A stretch of DNA of 60,378 nucleotides from Olavius algarvensis Delta 4 endosymbiont (GCA_905176665.1 CAJINA010000132.1:1-60378); one strand, 5' to 3'. Counted from the first letter of the stretch, positions 35,239-45,880 are shown. Notes: generated from the sequence alone by a model not told the origin. Translations and numbers: made by a program.

Positions 35239-37118
35239 CCTTTCGTCCTGGCCCGGCGCCAGGGACGCCGCAGGGCATCCCGTAACCCGGAGCGGCGTTC
35301 AACCCGGGCCTGCACCGCAGTTTCGAAAGTAGCCGCTTCAGCCCAGGTGGCGACCGATTGACGTGCACGCGTGAGACCGGTATAGACCAGTTCCCGCGTA
35401 AAGATCGGGGAGGCCACGTTCGGCAGTATCATCAGAATCCGGTCGAATTCAGATCCCTGAGATTTATGAATGGTCATGGCATAGACGGTTTCATGGGCCG
35501 GAAGCCGGGTAGTCGACAACGCCCGAAACCCGCCTGTCCGATCCGGGAACCAGGCCCGGTTTTCGCCGGTTGCGTCCGGCCAGATAACACCGACATCGCC
35601 GTTGTAAAGGCCGAGCGTGTAGTCATTGCGCTGGAGCATAATCGGGCGGCCGCGGTAATACGGCCCGGAAGCATCGATCAACCCCTTTTTTTGCAGGACG
35701 CTTTCCATCAGGCGGTTGATGCCGGCGACGCCATACGGGCCCCGCCGGTGCGAGCATAGAATTCGGAAGGTGTCCAGGACCCGGAAGGCGCCTTGCAGAT
35801 CTTCAGCCGTACTCGGGCCGGCATGACCGGTCTCGACAAGGGCTGCGAGGCGATCTTCCAGTTCCCCCGGATCCGGCAGTGCCTCGCGGGATATGGTTCC
35901 ACTCGTGTCCTGGTCTGTAACCGCCAGGGCGGCCTTGGCATCCCCGCTGTTCACCGCCCGGCTGACGGCGCCAATGGCCGAAGAGGCTTCAAAACGATAG
36001 CTGTATTTCAATTCCACCGCACAGTCTGACAAGGCTGCCTGGTCGGCGGCACAACCCGAGACCAGGTTTTCGGCTCCCACGCGGTCGTATAGCTCACAAA
36101 ACGCTTCCGAATAGCTGTCCGGGTCGGCGGCGGTACACAGGTCGCCCAGGACGGCGCCCGCTTCTACCGACGCCAGCTGGTTGCGGTCTCCCAGCAGGAT
36201 GACCCGGCATTCGGCTGCTGTGGCCCGCAGCAGCTTGGTCATCAGGGCCAGGGACACCATCGAGGCTTCGTCTACAATGAGAACATCTATGGGCAGGGGG
36301 TTATGCTGATCGTGGTAGAAATTGGGTGAGTTTCGACGGACCCCCAGGAGGCGATGGATGGTCGTGGCCTCGTCCGGTATTTTCGACCGCAGCTGCGGCG
36401 GGCAGTCCAGCGTTTGCTTGGTCTTTTTGATCGATTCCTGGATGCGGGCCGCGGCCTTGCCGGTGGGGGCACAAACCGTTGCCCGCAGGTCGGCATGCAG
36501 TTCCAGCAGCAAAGCCAAAATGTTGGTGACCGTATGCGTCTTGCCGGTTCCGGGACCTCCGGAGATGATGGTGAGATGACCGGTTACGGCGGCAAAGGCG
36601 GCAATTTTCTGCCAATCCGGATGCACCCTGGATGGTGGGAAATAGCGCGCGAGACCCGCCTGCAGGGTATCGGGGTCGACACGGCGGCGGTCGGCTCTTA
36701 TCCGGGTCTTGATTTCGGCCGCCAGTTGTTGTTCGTAAGCCCAGTAACGGTAAAGATACAGCCGGTTTTGTTCGTCCAGCACCAGGGGACGATACTCACC
36801 GGGGGCCCCCACAACCGGGCAAGCGCTCAGTTTGGCAGACCAGGTCCGTGCCGCCGGTGTCTGTATTCCCTCGAACAGGGCAACCGTGTTTTCCGGAACT
36901 TCGCCGAAGATGGCTGTCAGCGGCCGTGACGCGCTGGCTTCGAGGTCGAGGCAGATATGCTTCTTGCCCGCGGTGGTATTGCTCACCAGTCCGGCCGCCA
37001 GTGCCAGTTCGGGACAGGCCGCCGCGCCGGCCAGGGTCATCATCAGGCCGGCGAAATGCAGGTCGATATCCTGCAGCAGGTTCAGGGAGTGCAAAAGGCG
37101 AATATCGTAATCTTCCAT
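35235..37118 (-). CDS. recD: Exodeoxyribonuclease V alpha subunit RecD
   Basis: 627 residues, near the 608 of E. coli RecD. 5'-3' SF1 helicase of RecBCD. Walker A SGGPGTGKTHTVTN near 195, motif II VLIVDEASMVSL, LLGDRNQLASVEAGAVLGDL (motif III), and the C-terminal YAMTIHKSQGSEFD (motif V/VI). It starts 3 bp after the recB stop. The operon order is recC-recB-recD, then a small zinc-like protein. It acts in double-strand break repair and degradation of foreign linear DNA. Confidence 0.95.
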   Translation of the reverse strand: MEDYDIRLLHSLNLLQDIDLHFAGLMMTLAGAAACPELALAAGLVSNTTAGKKHICLDLEASASRPLTAIFGEVPENTVALFEGIQTPAARTWSAKLSACPVVGAPGEYRPLVLDEQNRLYLYRYWAYEQQLAAEIKTRIRADRRRVDPDTLQAGLARYFPPSRVHPDWQKIAAFAAVTGHLTIISGGPGTGKTHTVTNILALLLELHADLRATVCAPTGKAAARIQESIKKTKQTLDCPPQLRSKIPDEATTIHRLLGVRRNSPNFYHDQHNPLPIDVLIVDEASMVSLALMTKLLRATAAECRVILLGDRNQLASVEAGAVLGDLCTAADPDSYSEAFCELYDRVGAENLVSGCAADQAALSDCAVELKYSYRFEASSAIGAVSRAVNSGDAKAALAVTDQDTSGTISREALPDPGELEDRLAALVETGHAGPSTAEDLQGAFRVLDTFRILCSHRRGPYGVAGINRLMESVLQKKGLIDASGPYYRGRPIMLQRNDYTLGLYNGDVGVIWPDATGENRAWFPDRTGGFRALSTTRLPAHETVYAMTIHKSQGSEFDRILMILPNVASPIFTRELVYTGLTRARQSVATWAEAATFETAVQARVERRSGLRDALRRPWRRARTKG

Positions 37119-37121
37119 AGC

Positions 37122-40100
37122 TTACCGGTCGAACAAGTTGCCCAGGGCTTTAACTAGATCCGCCGACGGGCGGTCGAAAAATATACCGCTGCCGGGATGC
37201 TGGGGATGAATGCCCCGGATGAAAAGGTAGAAGACACCTCCGAAATGGGTGTCATAGGTATAATCGGCTACCCGGTGTTCAAGATATTTGTGCAGGCCCA
37301 CCGTATAAATGTAATATTGCAGGTTGTACATCGCCGCGGCCATGTTTTTGGCCAATTGCGGGGGGGCATAATCCGCATAGTCATGGCCGAGGTTGTTGGT
37401 TTTCCAGTCGAGCAGATAGTATTTTTCTTCATACTGTATAACAAGGTCTATAAATCCACGCATGAAACCCTGCACCGGCCGGAATTCAAGCCTTTCCAGC
37501 CTGTCGTTGAAAGCGGCCGCGGCCAAATCCTTGGCATCCGTGCAGCGGGCAAATACCTGCCTGAGACGTCCCGGGGTAACCCGGCCAAGCGGGTAGTAAA
37601 ACTCTATTTCCGGCAAGCGCTGCGACGCTGGAATCCGGCCCAGCTGGAATTCGGGACGGTCGGTTTTCAGGGGTGCCTGGACGACCCGTTTCAGCATCCG
37701 GTGCACACTGGCGGTGCGTTTGTCTTCACCCTGGGCGGCCGTGGTTCCTGCCAATCCATAACGTTGCAGCATTCGCGTTATCATTTCCCTGGTCCGGTCA
37801 TCCGCTACCATGGCAAAGTCGAGGTTTTCAAAAATAGCATGGATGCAGGATCCGGTCTTGGTCCCGCCCGGAAAGGCAAAGAAGGAATCCGGCGCGGCGC
37901 GCTCTGCGGGGGCAGCTGCCGTCGGAAATTCATCGGCCCGCAGCATTCGGTCAGGATAGCGGTGCGTGCCAGGTTTGCCTTCCGCGGCCAGCATGGAAAA
38001 GCTGGTGATTTTCCAATCGGCATTTAAACTCCGGCCCGGATTGAAGATTCGGCAAGTCAGCGCCGGGTCCTCCTGATTGCCTGTTGACAAATAGGGCGCC
38101 GGCCTCCCAGGGCGGCAGGCGGCCAGGCGGATCAGGTCATTATGCGGGCTGATATACTTTTGAACAGCGGCGTAGAAATTTTCCTCGCCTAAAGCTTTGA
38201 TGGTTGCCAGAAGATCCACCGCCGCCCGGTCCCCGGCCGGGCTGCCGCCGGTCAGGATGTAGTCCAGCGAGTTTGCGGCCGGTTTGCCTATTTTTCCGCA
38301 GGTGAGATAGCAGCGATTGGCCGCCCGGGTAATGGCAACGTACAACAGCCGAACCAGTTCCGACAGGTTTTCCGCTGCGGCGCGGTTCCGATGGGCCTGT
38401 TCGAGTGGCCCGGCGCCGACATACAGATAAGCCTGGTTGGCAGCATGAAAAAGAACATCGTCATTGCGTGGCGTCGCGCCGGTCTGCCACATGAAGGGGC
38501 AGAACACAATCGGGTATTCCAAGCCTTTACTGCGAAATACCGTTAGAATCTGGACCGCCTCATCATCACGCTCCAGCCGTAATTCCTGCTCGGTGTTCTC
38601 CTCGGTACTCAGGCTTTGCTCCGTCATCCAGTTGAGAATACCGTTCATGCCCAGGTCGTGCTCTACCGCTGCCGTGTGAATGAGTTCGGCCAGATGCAAA
38701 AGGTTGGTCAATTGCCGCTCGCCATACGGCCGGCTCAGCAGCGTGCGGCGGACATCGTAGTCCGCCAGCCAGGAACGAAACATGCGGATAAAACCGTGTG
38801 ATTTCCACGCATCATGGTAGCCGGCAAAGCGTTCAAGGTGATGTTCATAATCGGAGAAGGTGGATTCATCCTCAACATAAGCCAAAATTTCGCCCGCGGA
38901 GCGCCCGATCAGGGAGGTGGCCAAGGCGGTATTCAAATTGAACGGGTTGCCCGGAGAGAGCACCGCTGCCAGCACAAGCTCCAATTCACGGGCCTCATCG
39001 GATGCAAAGATGTTTCCCGTGCGAGTGATGACCGCTGGAATATGCAGTCGTCCCAGCTGTTCCTTGAATAATTCTGCATCTGCATTGCGGGTGACCAGGA
39101 TGGCGAAATCCGATGGCCTTAGCGCGCGGGTTCCCAGAACGGCCCGACCCCGGCCGGCCAGGGCCAAAAGGCGGGATATCTCATATACCACCGCACTGGC
39201 TGCGGCCTCGCGCGCCTGTTCCTTGGTGGGGCCCTTATCCTTACCGTCGGCGATATCCCGGCGGATAAACCACAGCACCAGGCTCTGGGCGGACTCACCG
39301 TCGATTTTGAGCGGGCTTTGGTTCCCACCGCTCTCGGCCGCTGCCTGGACCGGGGTATACGCAATGGTATCCCTCAAGACGAATGGGTTGGCAGCCTGGG
39401 AAAAAAAGTGGTTGGTTGCCGTGACCAGACCGGTGGTGGACCGCCAGTTCTCGCTCAACGTATATTTTTGTTGGTCGGCAATATTTTCGGCGGCCTGGAT
39501 ATAAGCAAACACATCGGCGCCGCGGAATCCGTAAATGGACTGTTTGGGATCGCCAATCAGGAAAAGACGATTATTGGGAGGATTGAACACCTTGGTGAAA
39601 ATATCATACTGCAACGGATCGGTATCTTGGAATTCATCGATCAGGGCCGCATCAAATTTATTTTGCACCGCCCGGGCGAGAGGGCTTGTTTCCCCGTATT
39701 TCAGGGCGGCGTGGACCGTTGCCAGGAGGTCATCGAAAGACTGTACATTCAAAGACTGCTTGCGGCGGGCCAATTCACTCTCGAGATAGTCGGCATAACT
39801 CAGTTTGCTCCAGACGATATGGTCATTTTCGGCCTCGCCGAAAGCCTGGCAGAGGTCGAAGAAGTCATGCGGTACCAGGCGGTGGCCCTTTTTCAGGCAA
39901 CCGGTCAGGTGACCGGGTGTGAATTTCTCCAGGGCCCCCAGTGCCGCCGGGGTCGGCTGGTCGGAACAGGCATTGTCCAGGTCCGCCAGATAGCGACCCA
40001 GGGCACCTTTGCGGAAGGGGTTTTTTGTACGGCCAAACCCAGATTTTTCGGTTGAGAGGTAGGCCGTTATGCGCTTGGCCGCGGCCTGCCATTCTGCCTG

Positions 40101-40763
40101 TAAAAAGGTGTGCCGGGACGTGAGTTCGGCGGTTGAGACAGCAGCTGTGCCGGGCAGCAGGGTCAGGGTGGGTTTAGCGATAAGATGGCCGGCCAGGGTG
40201 GTCAACCGCCGATAGGTGAGCCCTTTGCGGGTGGCGACCGCATGACGCAAGGGGATGGCGTCACTGAAGTTCCGGCGCCAGAAATCGTCAGTGATATCCT
40301 GTACCAAGGCGGCCTGGTCCGTAACCAGTTCCGTATCGAACATGATGCCGGATTCGAAGGCATTCTCGTCCAGGACCCGCTTGCAGAAACCGTGGATCGT
40401 AAATATAGAGGCCTCATCAAAACTGATCACCGCCCTGCGCAGAAGTTTGGCCGCGCGTTCTTCTGATTTGGAGGCCAACACAGTGGCCATGATGCGTGCG
40501 ACCGTGCTATCCCGGCAGGCTTCAGGCTTACCCAGCGTATGCCGGGCAAGGCTCAAATTTCGGCGGATACGGTCGCGCAATTCCTTCGTAGCCGCTTCCG
40601 TGAATGTCACCACCAGGATCCGGCGAACCTCCAGCTCTTCCTCAAGGACCAGGCGCAAGAATAAATTGGCAATTGCATAGGTCTTGCCGGTACCGGCACT
40701 GGCTTCGATCAAGGTAGTACCGTCCAGAGGAACCTGGGCTATGTCAAGTTCACGATAGCTCAT
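37122..40763 (-). CDS. recB: Exodeoxyribonuclease V beta subunit RecB
   Basis: 1213 residues (1180 in E. coli). SF1A 3'-5' helicase with Walker A IEASAGTGKTYAIANL at residue 19, AALIDEFQDTDPLQYDIF (motif II), LIGDPKQSIYGFRGAD and VQILTVFRSKGLEYPIVFCP. The C-terminal nuclease domain has the metal motif LLDWKTNNLG with an upstream Asp/Glu set. The ATG overlaps the recC stop by four bases (ATGA). All helicase and nuclease residues that I can check are kept, so the enzyme looks active. Confidence 0.95.
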   Translation of the reverse strand: MSYRELDIAQVPLDGTTLIEASAGTGKTYAIANLFLRLVLEEELEVRRILVVTFTEAATKELRDRIRRNLSLARHTLGKPEACRDSTVARIMATVLASKSEERAAKLLRRAVISFDEASIFTIHGFCKRVLDENAFESGIMFDTELVTDQAALVQDITDDFWRRNFSDAIPLRHAVATRKGLTYRRLTTLAGHLIAKPTLTLLPGTAAVSTAELTSRHTFLQAEWQAAAKRITAYLSTEKSGFGRTKNPFRKGALGRYLADLDNACSDQPTPAALGALEKFTPGHLTGCLKKGHRLVPHDFFDLCQAFGEAENDHIVWSKLSYADYLESELARRKQSLNVQSFDDLLATVHAALKYGETSPLARAVQNKFDAALIDEFQDTDPLQYDIFTKVFNPPNNRLFLIGDPKQSIYGFRGADVFAYIQAAENIADQQKYTLSENWRSTTGLVTATNHFFSQAANPFVLRDTIAYTPVQAAAESGGNQSPLKIDGESAQSLVLWFIRRDIADGKDKGPTKEQAREAAASAVVYEISRLLALAGRGRAVLGTRALRPSDFAILVTRNADAELFKEQLGRLHIPAVITRTGNIFASDEARELELVLAAVLSPGNPFNLNTALATSLIGRSAGEILAYVEDESTFSDYEHHLERFAGYHDAWKSHGFIRMFRSWLADYDVRRTLLSRPYGERQLTNLLHLAELIHTAAVEHDLGMNGILNWMTEQSLSTEENTEQELRLERDDEAVQILTVFRSKGLEYPIVFCPFMWQTGATPRNDDVLFHAANQAYLYVGAGPLEQAHRNRAAAENLSELVRLLYVAITRAANRCYLTCGKIGKPAANSLDYILTGGSPAGDRAAVDLLATIKALGEENFYAAVQKYISPHNDLIRLAACRPGRPAPYLSTGNQEDPALTCRIFNPGRSLNADWKITSFSMLAAEGKPGTHRYPDRMLRADEFPTAAAPAERAAPDSFFAFPGGTKTGSCIHAIFENLDFAMVADDRTREMITRMLQRYGLAGTTAAQGEDKRTASVHRMLKRVVQAPLKTDRPEFQLGRIPASQRLPEIEFYYPLGRVTPGRLRQVFARCTDAKDLAAAAFNDRLERLEFRPVQGFMRGFIDLVIQYEEKYYLLDWKTNNLGHDYADYAPPQLAKNMAAAMYNLQYYIYTVGLHKYLEHRVADYTYDTHFGGVFYLFIRGIHPQHPGSGIFFDRPSADLVKALGNLFDR

Positions 40764-43700
40764 CGCAAGCCTGTCTTGTCCTGATCGGCCACCCCGGCAA
40801 ATAGCGGTTGGAAAATACCCAAGGCCGTCTCTTGAAAATCCTGCGATCCGGGCAGATCCAGGCCGAAACTCTTGCGCAGGAACATGTTTTCATTCTCGCC
40901 GCGATAATTGAACCGCGAGTACCATTTCGCTTGCGCCGCTCGGAGGGCGGTAGCGGTCGTCTCCTGCTTGACTACCATTGCTTCGGCGAAAGCGTGCGAC
41001 GCCTCGGGAAAGAAGCACAGCGGCGCTACCAGGCCACGCTCGAAGTACCCGGTCAGATTTTCCAGCCCGGCCCGGGCCACATCCGGGTCCAACCGGCGAA
41101 ACGTGATCTTCCGATCCTTGCCGATGACAATAGTTGTGCGGTCTCCGGTTATATTAACCTGGGTGTTCAACAAAAGGTGGTGGATCCAGCCGGCCATTAC
41201 ATCGCGGGCCTTCAGGTCGGCGCACCGGTAAAATAGCTGCCCGTTTGTATAGAGGGCGGGCAGCATCCCGACGATTGATGTTTTCGGGCCCCGACTGCTT
41301 TTGAACATCACTTCCACCGGTGGCGCGGGATCTCCAGGTAAATGGGACTTGACGTAAGCACTGAACTGCCGGGCTTCGCGTTGGTAGCCGGATAGGGCCA
41401 ATGCGCCGCTGCGGCCGTGGGGCAGGCGGCCGGTTGCACTGACCAGCCTGGTAACCTGATCAGGAGCGACTGCGGCCATGTCCAAGTCGACCAGGTGGCC
41501 TTTGATGAAATAGGCCTGCAGCGCGTCGAGCTCGAATGGTTCGCGATCTTCGGCCAGGTCGGTATCCAGGCGGGGCTGCCAGTTAACACGGAGCCGGTGC
41601 TTGGTTAAAAACTCCGGGGGGTTGTTGAAAAAACGGCAAATTTGCCGGACGCTGACCTGGCGCCACGCCTCGGGTAGCGGCGCCGGCAAGGGTTGTGCGG
41701 GAAAGCATGCATCCGGTTTCTTGGCGGCCAGGTTCCGGCGAGCGGCCTTACAGTTGGGATCGGAGTAGCTGAAAAGATCCGCGTCACCCTGGAAATAACG
41801 GTGACTGAAAGGCTGCAGCGGGTGTCGAATGAGAAGCTGTTCGTGCAGCGGCCGGCCTGTTGCGGTTTCAAAGGCGGCATCCAGATAATCCAACAGTTCG
41901 CTTACCAGCACCGACGGCGGCAGGTCACTGTTGTCTTTCAGGCTGCGGCCGACATAACTGATCAGCAGGTGCTGTCGGGCGGACAGCAGGGACTCTAAGA
42001 AGAGATAGCGATCCTCGTGCCGTTTGGACCAGTCACACAGATACCGCTTGCTGGCCATGAGGTCGAATCCCGGGGCCTGGCTGTTGCGCGGGTACTCGCC
42101 GTCGTTCATACCGAGCAGGCAAACCACTTTGAAGGGAATGCTGCGCATGGGCAGCAACGTACAGAAGGTGATGCCATAACTGATGAATCCGAAGGTAAGC
42201 GCTTCGCCCCCGATCCGTTTTTCCAGGTAGGTCCGGATCACTTCCAGGGAAACGGGCTCGTGAAATTTCGCCAATTGTGCATATCCGGCCAGGCCCGATT
42301 CGGTCAGTGTGTCCCGGATTTGTTCAATATCATCTTCGGTTGAATCATCCTCATGGAAAAACAGGGCCAGCAGTTCGTTGAGTTTGTAGGTCCACTGTTC
42401 CAGCGAGCGCGGGTGATTCAGGTCGTCGGCAAACTTGAAAAGGGTGTGCAAAAAATTGGCCAGCGCGCCCAGGACACGGGTGCTGTCTTCTTCTACCTCA
42501 CCATATGGTAGAATATCCGCAAACAGGTCTGGAATATCACCGGGTGGCAGCGCATAGCCCAACAGCAGACGATCCAGGCCGAACTGCCAGGTGTTTTCCG
42601 GGAAGGCGGGCAATTCCAGGTCGGCGCGATAGGCGCCGTCAATCCCCCAGCAAATGGCGGTTTCATCCACCCAGCGCTTGACGATCTCCAATTCACCGGC
42701 ATCTATCCCGAAGCGGCGGCGAACGGCAGCTGTCTCCAGGATATCGAGTACCGCCGAGGCGCGATAGCGTTTGCGGTGGATGTCCACGATGGCCATAAAG
42801 GGGTCGGCCAACGGGTTGCTGCTGCGTATCCGCGTGTCGGCAATGGAGTAGGGGATGCGGACCTCGTCGGTCTGGGAATCGAAAACAGCCTGAATAAGGG
42901 GTGCGTAGGGGGCTACATCCGGCATCATGACCACAACATCCGTGGGCTGCAGATCAGGATATTCAGAAAAGAGATGCAGCAATTGATCGTGGAGGACTTC
43001 CACTTCCCGATAAGGGCTGTGGCTGGCATGGATGCGAATGCTGGTATCTGTATCCGCAACCGGGGGGCCGGCGCCTTTTTGCGGCTGGCGCAAGTTCAGG
43101 ATATCGGATTGGACGGCGGCCAGCAGCGTCTCTCCAGCAGGTTCCCGGAAGAGATCTTCACCAGTGTCACCGATGCTGTTCAGAACGAGACTGAAGAATT
43201 CTCGTCCGGCGCTGCCCATGGAAGCCAACAGGCTGTTGCCGCAGTCATAGTAGGTGTCCTCTTCGGGAACCCCGGCCTCGGTAAAATGGGCGATTTGCTT
43301 GGCGCTGTAAGCATATTCCCAATATTCACGACAGGGATTCAGGTAGTAGATATCGACATCGACCCGGCGGGCAATTTTCTGGAAGATATCGATGTAATAG
43401 GGCGGCAGGGTCGAGATGCCGAACACACTGATCCGCTCGGGCAGATCAAGCGGGGGATCCGGGGTTTCCAGGAACACTTTTTTCAAGGCCGCATGGTGGG
43501 GCGGCAGGCAGTCGGTTCCATCCTCCGCCCGGAGCAGCTGCCAGAGCACGGCCTGCCAGCGTGAGGCCCTGAAGTCGGCGGACAGCGGATTGGCACCCTG
43601 ATCCCAAGCGGTGACCAATTCCGACCGCATGATCGTATAACGATCAAACGCTTCGGCAATTTTCTGAGACAACTGGTAGTGTTTCATACCGGACGGGTCG

Positions 43701-44050
43701 TTGCGTATATAGTTTGCGACACTGTCCGTATCCGGTTGCCGCACGAGTTCGGGCAGATGTTTCAGGATGCGCCAGGTATTGATCTCCGGGTTGAACGGCG
43801 TTGTTTCCGGGATATCCAATACCTGGCGGAAAAGATTGTAAACGAAGACCTTGGGAAACAGGTACTCCACGTGGGCGCAGATGCCGTTTTGCCGGGCAAT
43901 TTCAAGATTTAACCAGCGTTCCATCCCCCGGCTCTGGACGATAATGATCTCCTTTTGCAGGGGGGGCAGCGACTTGCGTTTGAAACGCGCGGCCATTTTT
44001 TCCTGGAGTGCCTCGAGCCGGTTGCTGGTGTATAGATGTAATCCGGGCAT
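40760..44050 (-). CDS. recC: Exodeoxyribonuclease V gamma subunit RecC
   Basis: 1096 residues from ATG 44050, chosen because AGGA is seven bases upstream and LHLYTSNRLEALQEKMA matches the RecC N-terminus. A TTG at 44116 would add 22 residues but has no ribosome site. RecC is an inactive helicase/nuclease-like scaffold that splits DNA strands and reads Chi. Conserved stretches seen are IVQSRGMERWLNLEIARQNG, the IRIHASHSPYREVEVLHDQL region and VCLLGMNDGEYPR. First gene of the rec operon. Confidence 0.93.
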   Translation of the reverse strand: MPGLHLYTSNRLEALQEKMAARFKRKSLPPLQKEIIIVQSRGMERWLNLEIARQNGICAHVEYLFPKVFVYNLFRQVLDIPETTPFNPEINTWRILKHLPELVRQPDTDSVANYIRNDPSGMKHYQLSQKIAEAFDRYTIMRSELVTAWDQGANPLSADFRASRWQAVLWQLLRAEDGTDCLPPHHAALKKVFLETPDPPLDLPERISVFGISTLPPYYIDIFQKIARRVDVDIYYLNPCREYWEYAYSAKQIAHFTEAGVPEEDTYYDCGNSLLASMGSAGREFFSLVLNSIGDTGEDLFREPAGETLLAAVQSDILNLRQPQKGAGPPVADTDTSIRIHASHSPYREVEVLHDQLLHLFSEYPDLQPTDVVVMMPDVAPYAPLIQAVFDSQTDEVRIPYSIADTRIRSSNPLADPFMAIVDIHRKRYRASAVLDILETAAVRRRFGIDAGELEIVKRWVDETAICWGIDGAYRADLELPAFPENTWQFGLDRLLLGYALPPGDIPDLFADILPYGEVEEDSTRVLGALANFLHTLFKFADDLNHPRSLEQWTYKLNELLALFFHEDDSTEDDIEQIRDTLTESGLAGYAQLAKFHEPVSLEVIRTYLEKRIGGEALTFGFISYGITFCTLLPMRSIPFKVVCLLGMNDGEYPRNSQAPGFDLMASKRYLCDWSKRHEDRYLFLESLLSARQHLLISYVGRSLKDNSDLPPSVLVSELLDYLDAAFETATGRPLHEQLLIRHPLQPFSHRYFQGDADLFSYSDPNCKAARRNLAAKKPDACFPAQPLPAPLPEAWRQVSVRQICRFFNNPPEFLTKHRLRVNWQPRLDTDLAEDREPFELDALQAYFIKGHLVDLDMAAVAPDQVTRLVSATGRLPHGRSGALALSGYQREARQFSAYVKSHLPGDPAPPVEVMFKSSRGPKTSIVGMLPALYTNGQLFYRCADLKARDVMAGWIHHLLLNTQVNITGDRTTIVIGKDRKITFRRLDPDVARAGLENLTGYFERGLVAPLCFFPEASHAFAEAMVVKQETTATALRAAQAKWYSRFNYRGENENMFLRKSFGLDLPGSQDFQETALGIFQPLFAGVADQDKTGLR

Positions 44051-44598
44051 GTATATCCTGAAGGAGCCGGTTGAAGGTAATGGGATTCTGATACCCGATA
44101 CAGGGCTGCTTGTCAATTAATGTTTGAGTTAATTAATACAAAATATATAATGATATCAAATTAATAGAGAGAACATCAGCCTGTGTCCCATGTGTGCGGA
44201 CAGGCCCTGTGGGAAATCTGGTCGGGCCGGTCGTCTGAAACGGGAGGTGCTTGATGGGCTAGAATTGATTCGGTGATCTTTTCCATAGTTCCGGGGGTGC
44301 GGCCAGGGATCAGACAAAAAGCAACCCGACCAGTGAAGTCACGGAGGGGGTCAACAAGCTGTTCAAGAACATTTTCAAAAAATAATAGAACGAATTTTCA
44401 AACGATATATTAAGGTTCGGAGCCCGGTTCGATTACGGGCTCCCCAACGGCCCATGAGCATGGGCACGCTAGATGAATGCAGAGTAAAAAATCGATTTGA
44501 CAAGCGGCGCAGTTTTTCGTATCCACCATATGATTCATACCGGCTAGCCGATTCTCGTTATTTAACGGCGGTATATACTATTTCAGGGAGGTGGCAAA
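44051..44598. other. Intergenic stretch with hairpin and possible promoter
   Basis: 548 bp, no supported gene. It holds AT-rich DNA upstream of recC (44110-44165), which is a likely promoter area. A hairpin GGAGCCCG / CGGGCTCC (44419-44443) looks like a tRNA T-arm but has no tRNA body. A short coding-like tail (TSEVTEGVNKLFKNIFKK, stop near 44384) has no start. TTGACA at 44497-44502 with a weak TATCCA 17 bases on may drive the 38-residue gene downstream. Confidence 0.45.
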
Positions 44599-44715
44599 AT
44601 GGGCACGGAAAAAGAAGTTGAATCCCAGGGGGCAGGCTATGAAACGATGTTTGTCATGCTGGCCTATCTGGCGGTACTGATCACCGGTATCACCTGTATC
44701 TATACGCTCATGTAG
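44599..44715 (+). CDS. 38-residue single-pass membrane micro-protein
   Basis: Begins MGTEKEVESQGAGYETMF, then one hydrophobic helix (VMLAYLAVLITGITCIYTLM). GGGAGGTGG lies nine bases upstream of the ATG. The gene has a candidate TTGACA promoter and a terminator of its own at 44767-44795, so it looks like an independent short transcript. Family and partner unknown. The next plus-strand gene encodes a tandem HdrC. Confidence 0.65.
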   Translation: MGTEKEVESQGAGYETMFVMLAYLAVLITGITCIYTLM

Positions 44716-44766
44716 TGGTTTTACAACATGCTGAACGCCGGCTGCTTCGCGGAGGCCGGTTCAATC

Positions 44767-44795
44767 AAGGGGACCTTCAGAGAGGGTCCCCTTTT
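44767..44795 (+). terminator. Intrinsic terminator of the micro-protein gene
   Basis: AAGGGGACC / GGTCCCCTT stem with an 8-base loop, followed by TT and then GCG. Lies 52 bp after the stop codon. Symmetric A/T edges make some activity on the minus strand possible. Confidence 0.7.
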
Positions 44796-44986
44796 GCGTC
44801 TAGCGGCTGAGGGCCGACCTTTCGTCCGGCATGATCCCCGTTGCACTCGTTCACTTATTGTATTAGTATGGAGAGAATCAGCCGTACGTCCATCTTGACT
44901 GTACACAGCTTCCCATCCCCCCACGCGCTCGTGAAAAAGCACGGGTATTCGTTAACCTTGTATCGGCTGGTGAGAGCAGGTGCAGA

Positions 44987-45868
44987 ATGATCCCCGAACC
45001 GATTACCCCGGACGACAAACTGAGACGCCTTATCGAGGAAAAATCCGCGGCAAGCAGCAATATGTGCTGGACCTGCGGTACCTGTGATATAGAATGTCCC
45101 GTCTATCTTAGTACCGCGCGACTGGACCCGCAAAAAATAATCCGGATGGCCAATCTGGGCATGCTCACCGCCCTGACTGAGCTTCCGGAAATCTGGTATT
45201 GCCTGTCTTGCCGGCGCTGCCACCGGGGTTGCCCCAATGCGGTCAAGCCGTATGAGGTGATTCACCACGCCCGCCGTGAGGCCCTCATACGCAGGCTGGT
45301 GCCCCACCACATGTGGCCGCAACTACAACAGTTGTTGTCCCGGTTTCAGCGTGTGCGCTGGCGGACGGTTGAGGCTTGTATGCACGGAGAGCTAAACGAG
45401 TTGTCAGCCGAGAAGTGGCAGCAGTGGCTGGAGGAGCCTATTAAAATAGACCCCGAACCGGTCAGGGCCGGCCGGTCCGCAGCCACCGGCCACCCGGCCG
45501 AGTTTGTTTCTGATGCAGATTCGCATGCCTGTTATACCTGTAGTGAATGCAGCGGGTGCTGCCCGATTTTCAGCTCCCGTCCGGTCTTCGATCCGCAGTA
45601 CATTATTCGTATGGCCAATCTGGGGTTAACGGACGAGGTGATTCACTCACCTTCAATCTGGCTGTGCCTCAAGTGTGAACTATGCGGATCCGCCTGCAGT
45701 CAGAAAGTCCGGGGATATAAGGTGATACAGGACCTGCAGACGCTGGCACTGGAGGAAGAGATTGTCGACGCAGGTTTTCCGGAACGCCTGGACCGGGCGG
45801 AGCGGGTGATCTATCCGTTGCTAATTGAGGCGGTGGACGGACTCCGGCTTGAGGGCGATGCCGACTAA
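44987..45868 (+). CDS. Tandem HdrC-like iron-sulfur protein
   Basis: 293 residues made of two HdrC-type modules. Module 1 has CWTCGTCDIECP-type clusters (residues 27-38: CWTCGTCDIECP) and CLSCRRCHRGCP. Module 2 has CYTCSECSGCCP and CLKCELCGSACS, where the last Pro is replaced by Ser. Each pair is followed by the usual helical linker (DPQKIIRMANLGM and DPQYIIRMANLGL are near-identical), showing an internal duplication. It could bind four 4Fe-4S clusters and act as an electron wire to an HdrB- or NrfD-type partner. A broken NrfD gene lies immediately downstream on the other strand. AGGTG precedes the ATG. Confidence 0.88.
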   Translation: MIPEPITPDDKLRRLIEEKSAASSNMCWTCGTCDIECPVYLSTARLDPQKIIRMANLGMLTALTELPEIWYCLSCRRCHRGCPNAVKPYEVIHHARREALIRRLVPHHMWPQLQQLLSRFQRVRWRTVEACMHGELNELSAEKWQQWLEEPIKIDPEPVRAGRSAATGHPAEFVSDADSHACYTCSECSGCCPIFSSRPVFDPQYIIRMANLGLTDEVIHSPSIWLCLKCELCGSACSQKVRGYKVIQDLQTLALEEEIVDAGFPERLDRAERVIYPLLIEAVDGLRLEGDAD

Positions 45869-45880
45869 CAGTGCGCCGGA

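Noticed and set aside
44419..44443. Hairpin GGAGCCCG-N9-CGGGCTCC that looks like a tRNA T-arm (GTTCGATTA loop)
   Set aside because: No anticodon arm, D-arm or acceptor partner is found around it, so it is not a tRNA gene; whether it is an integration scar cannot be judged.
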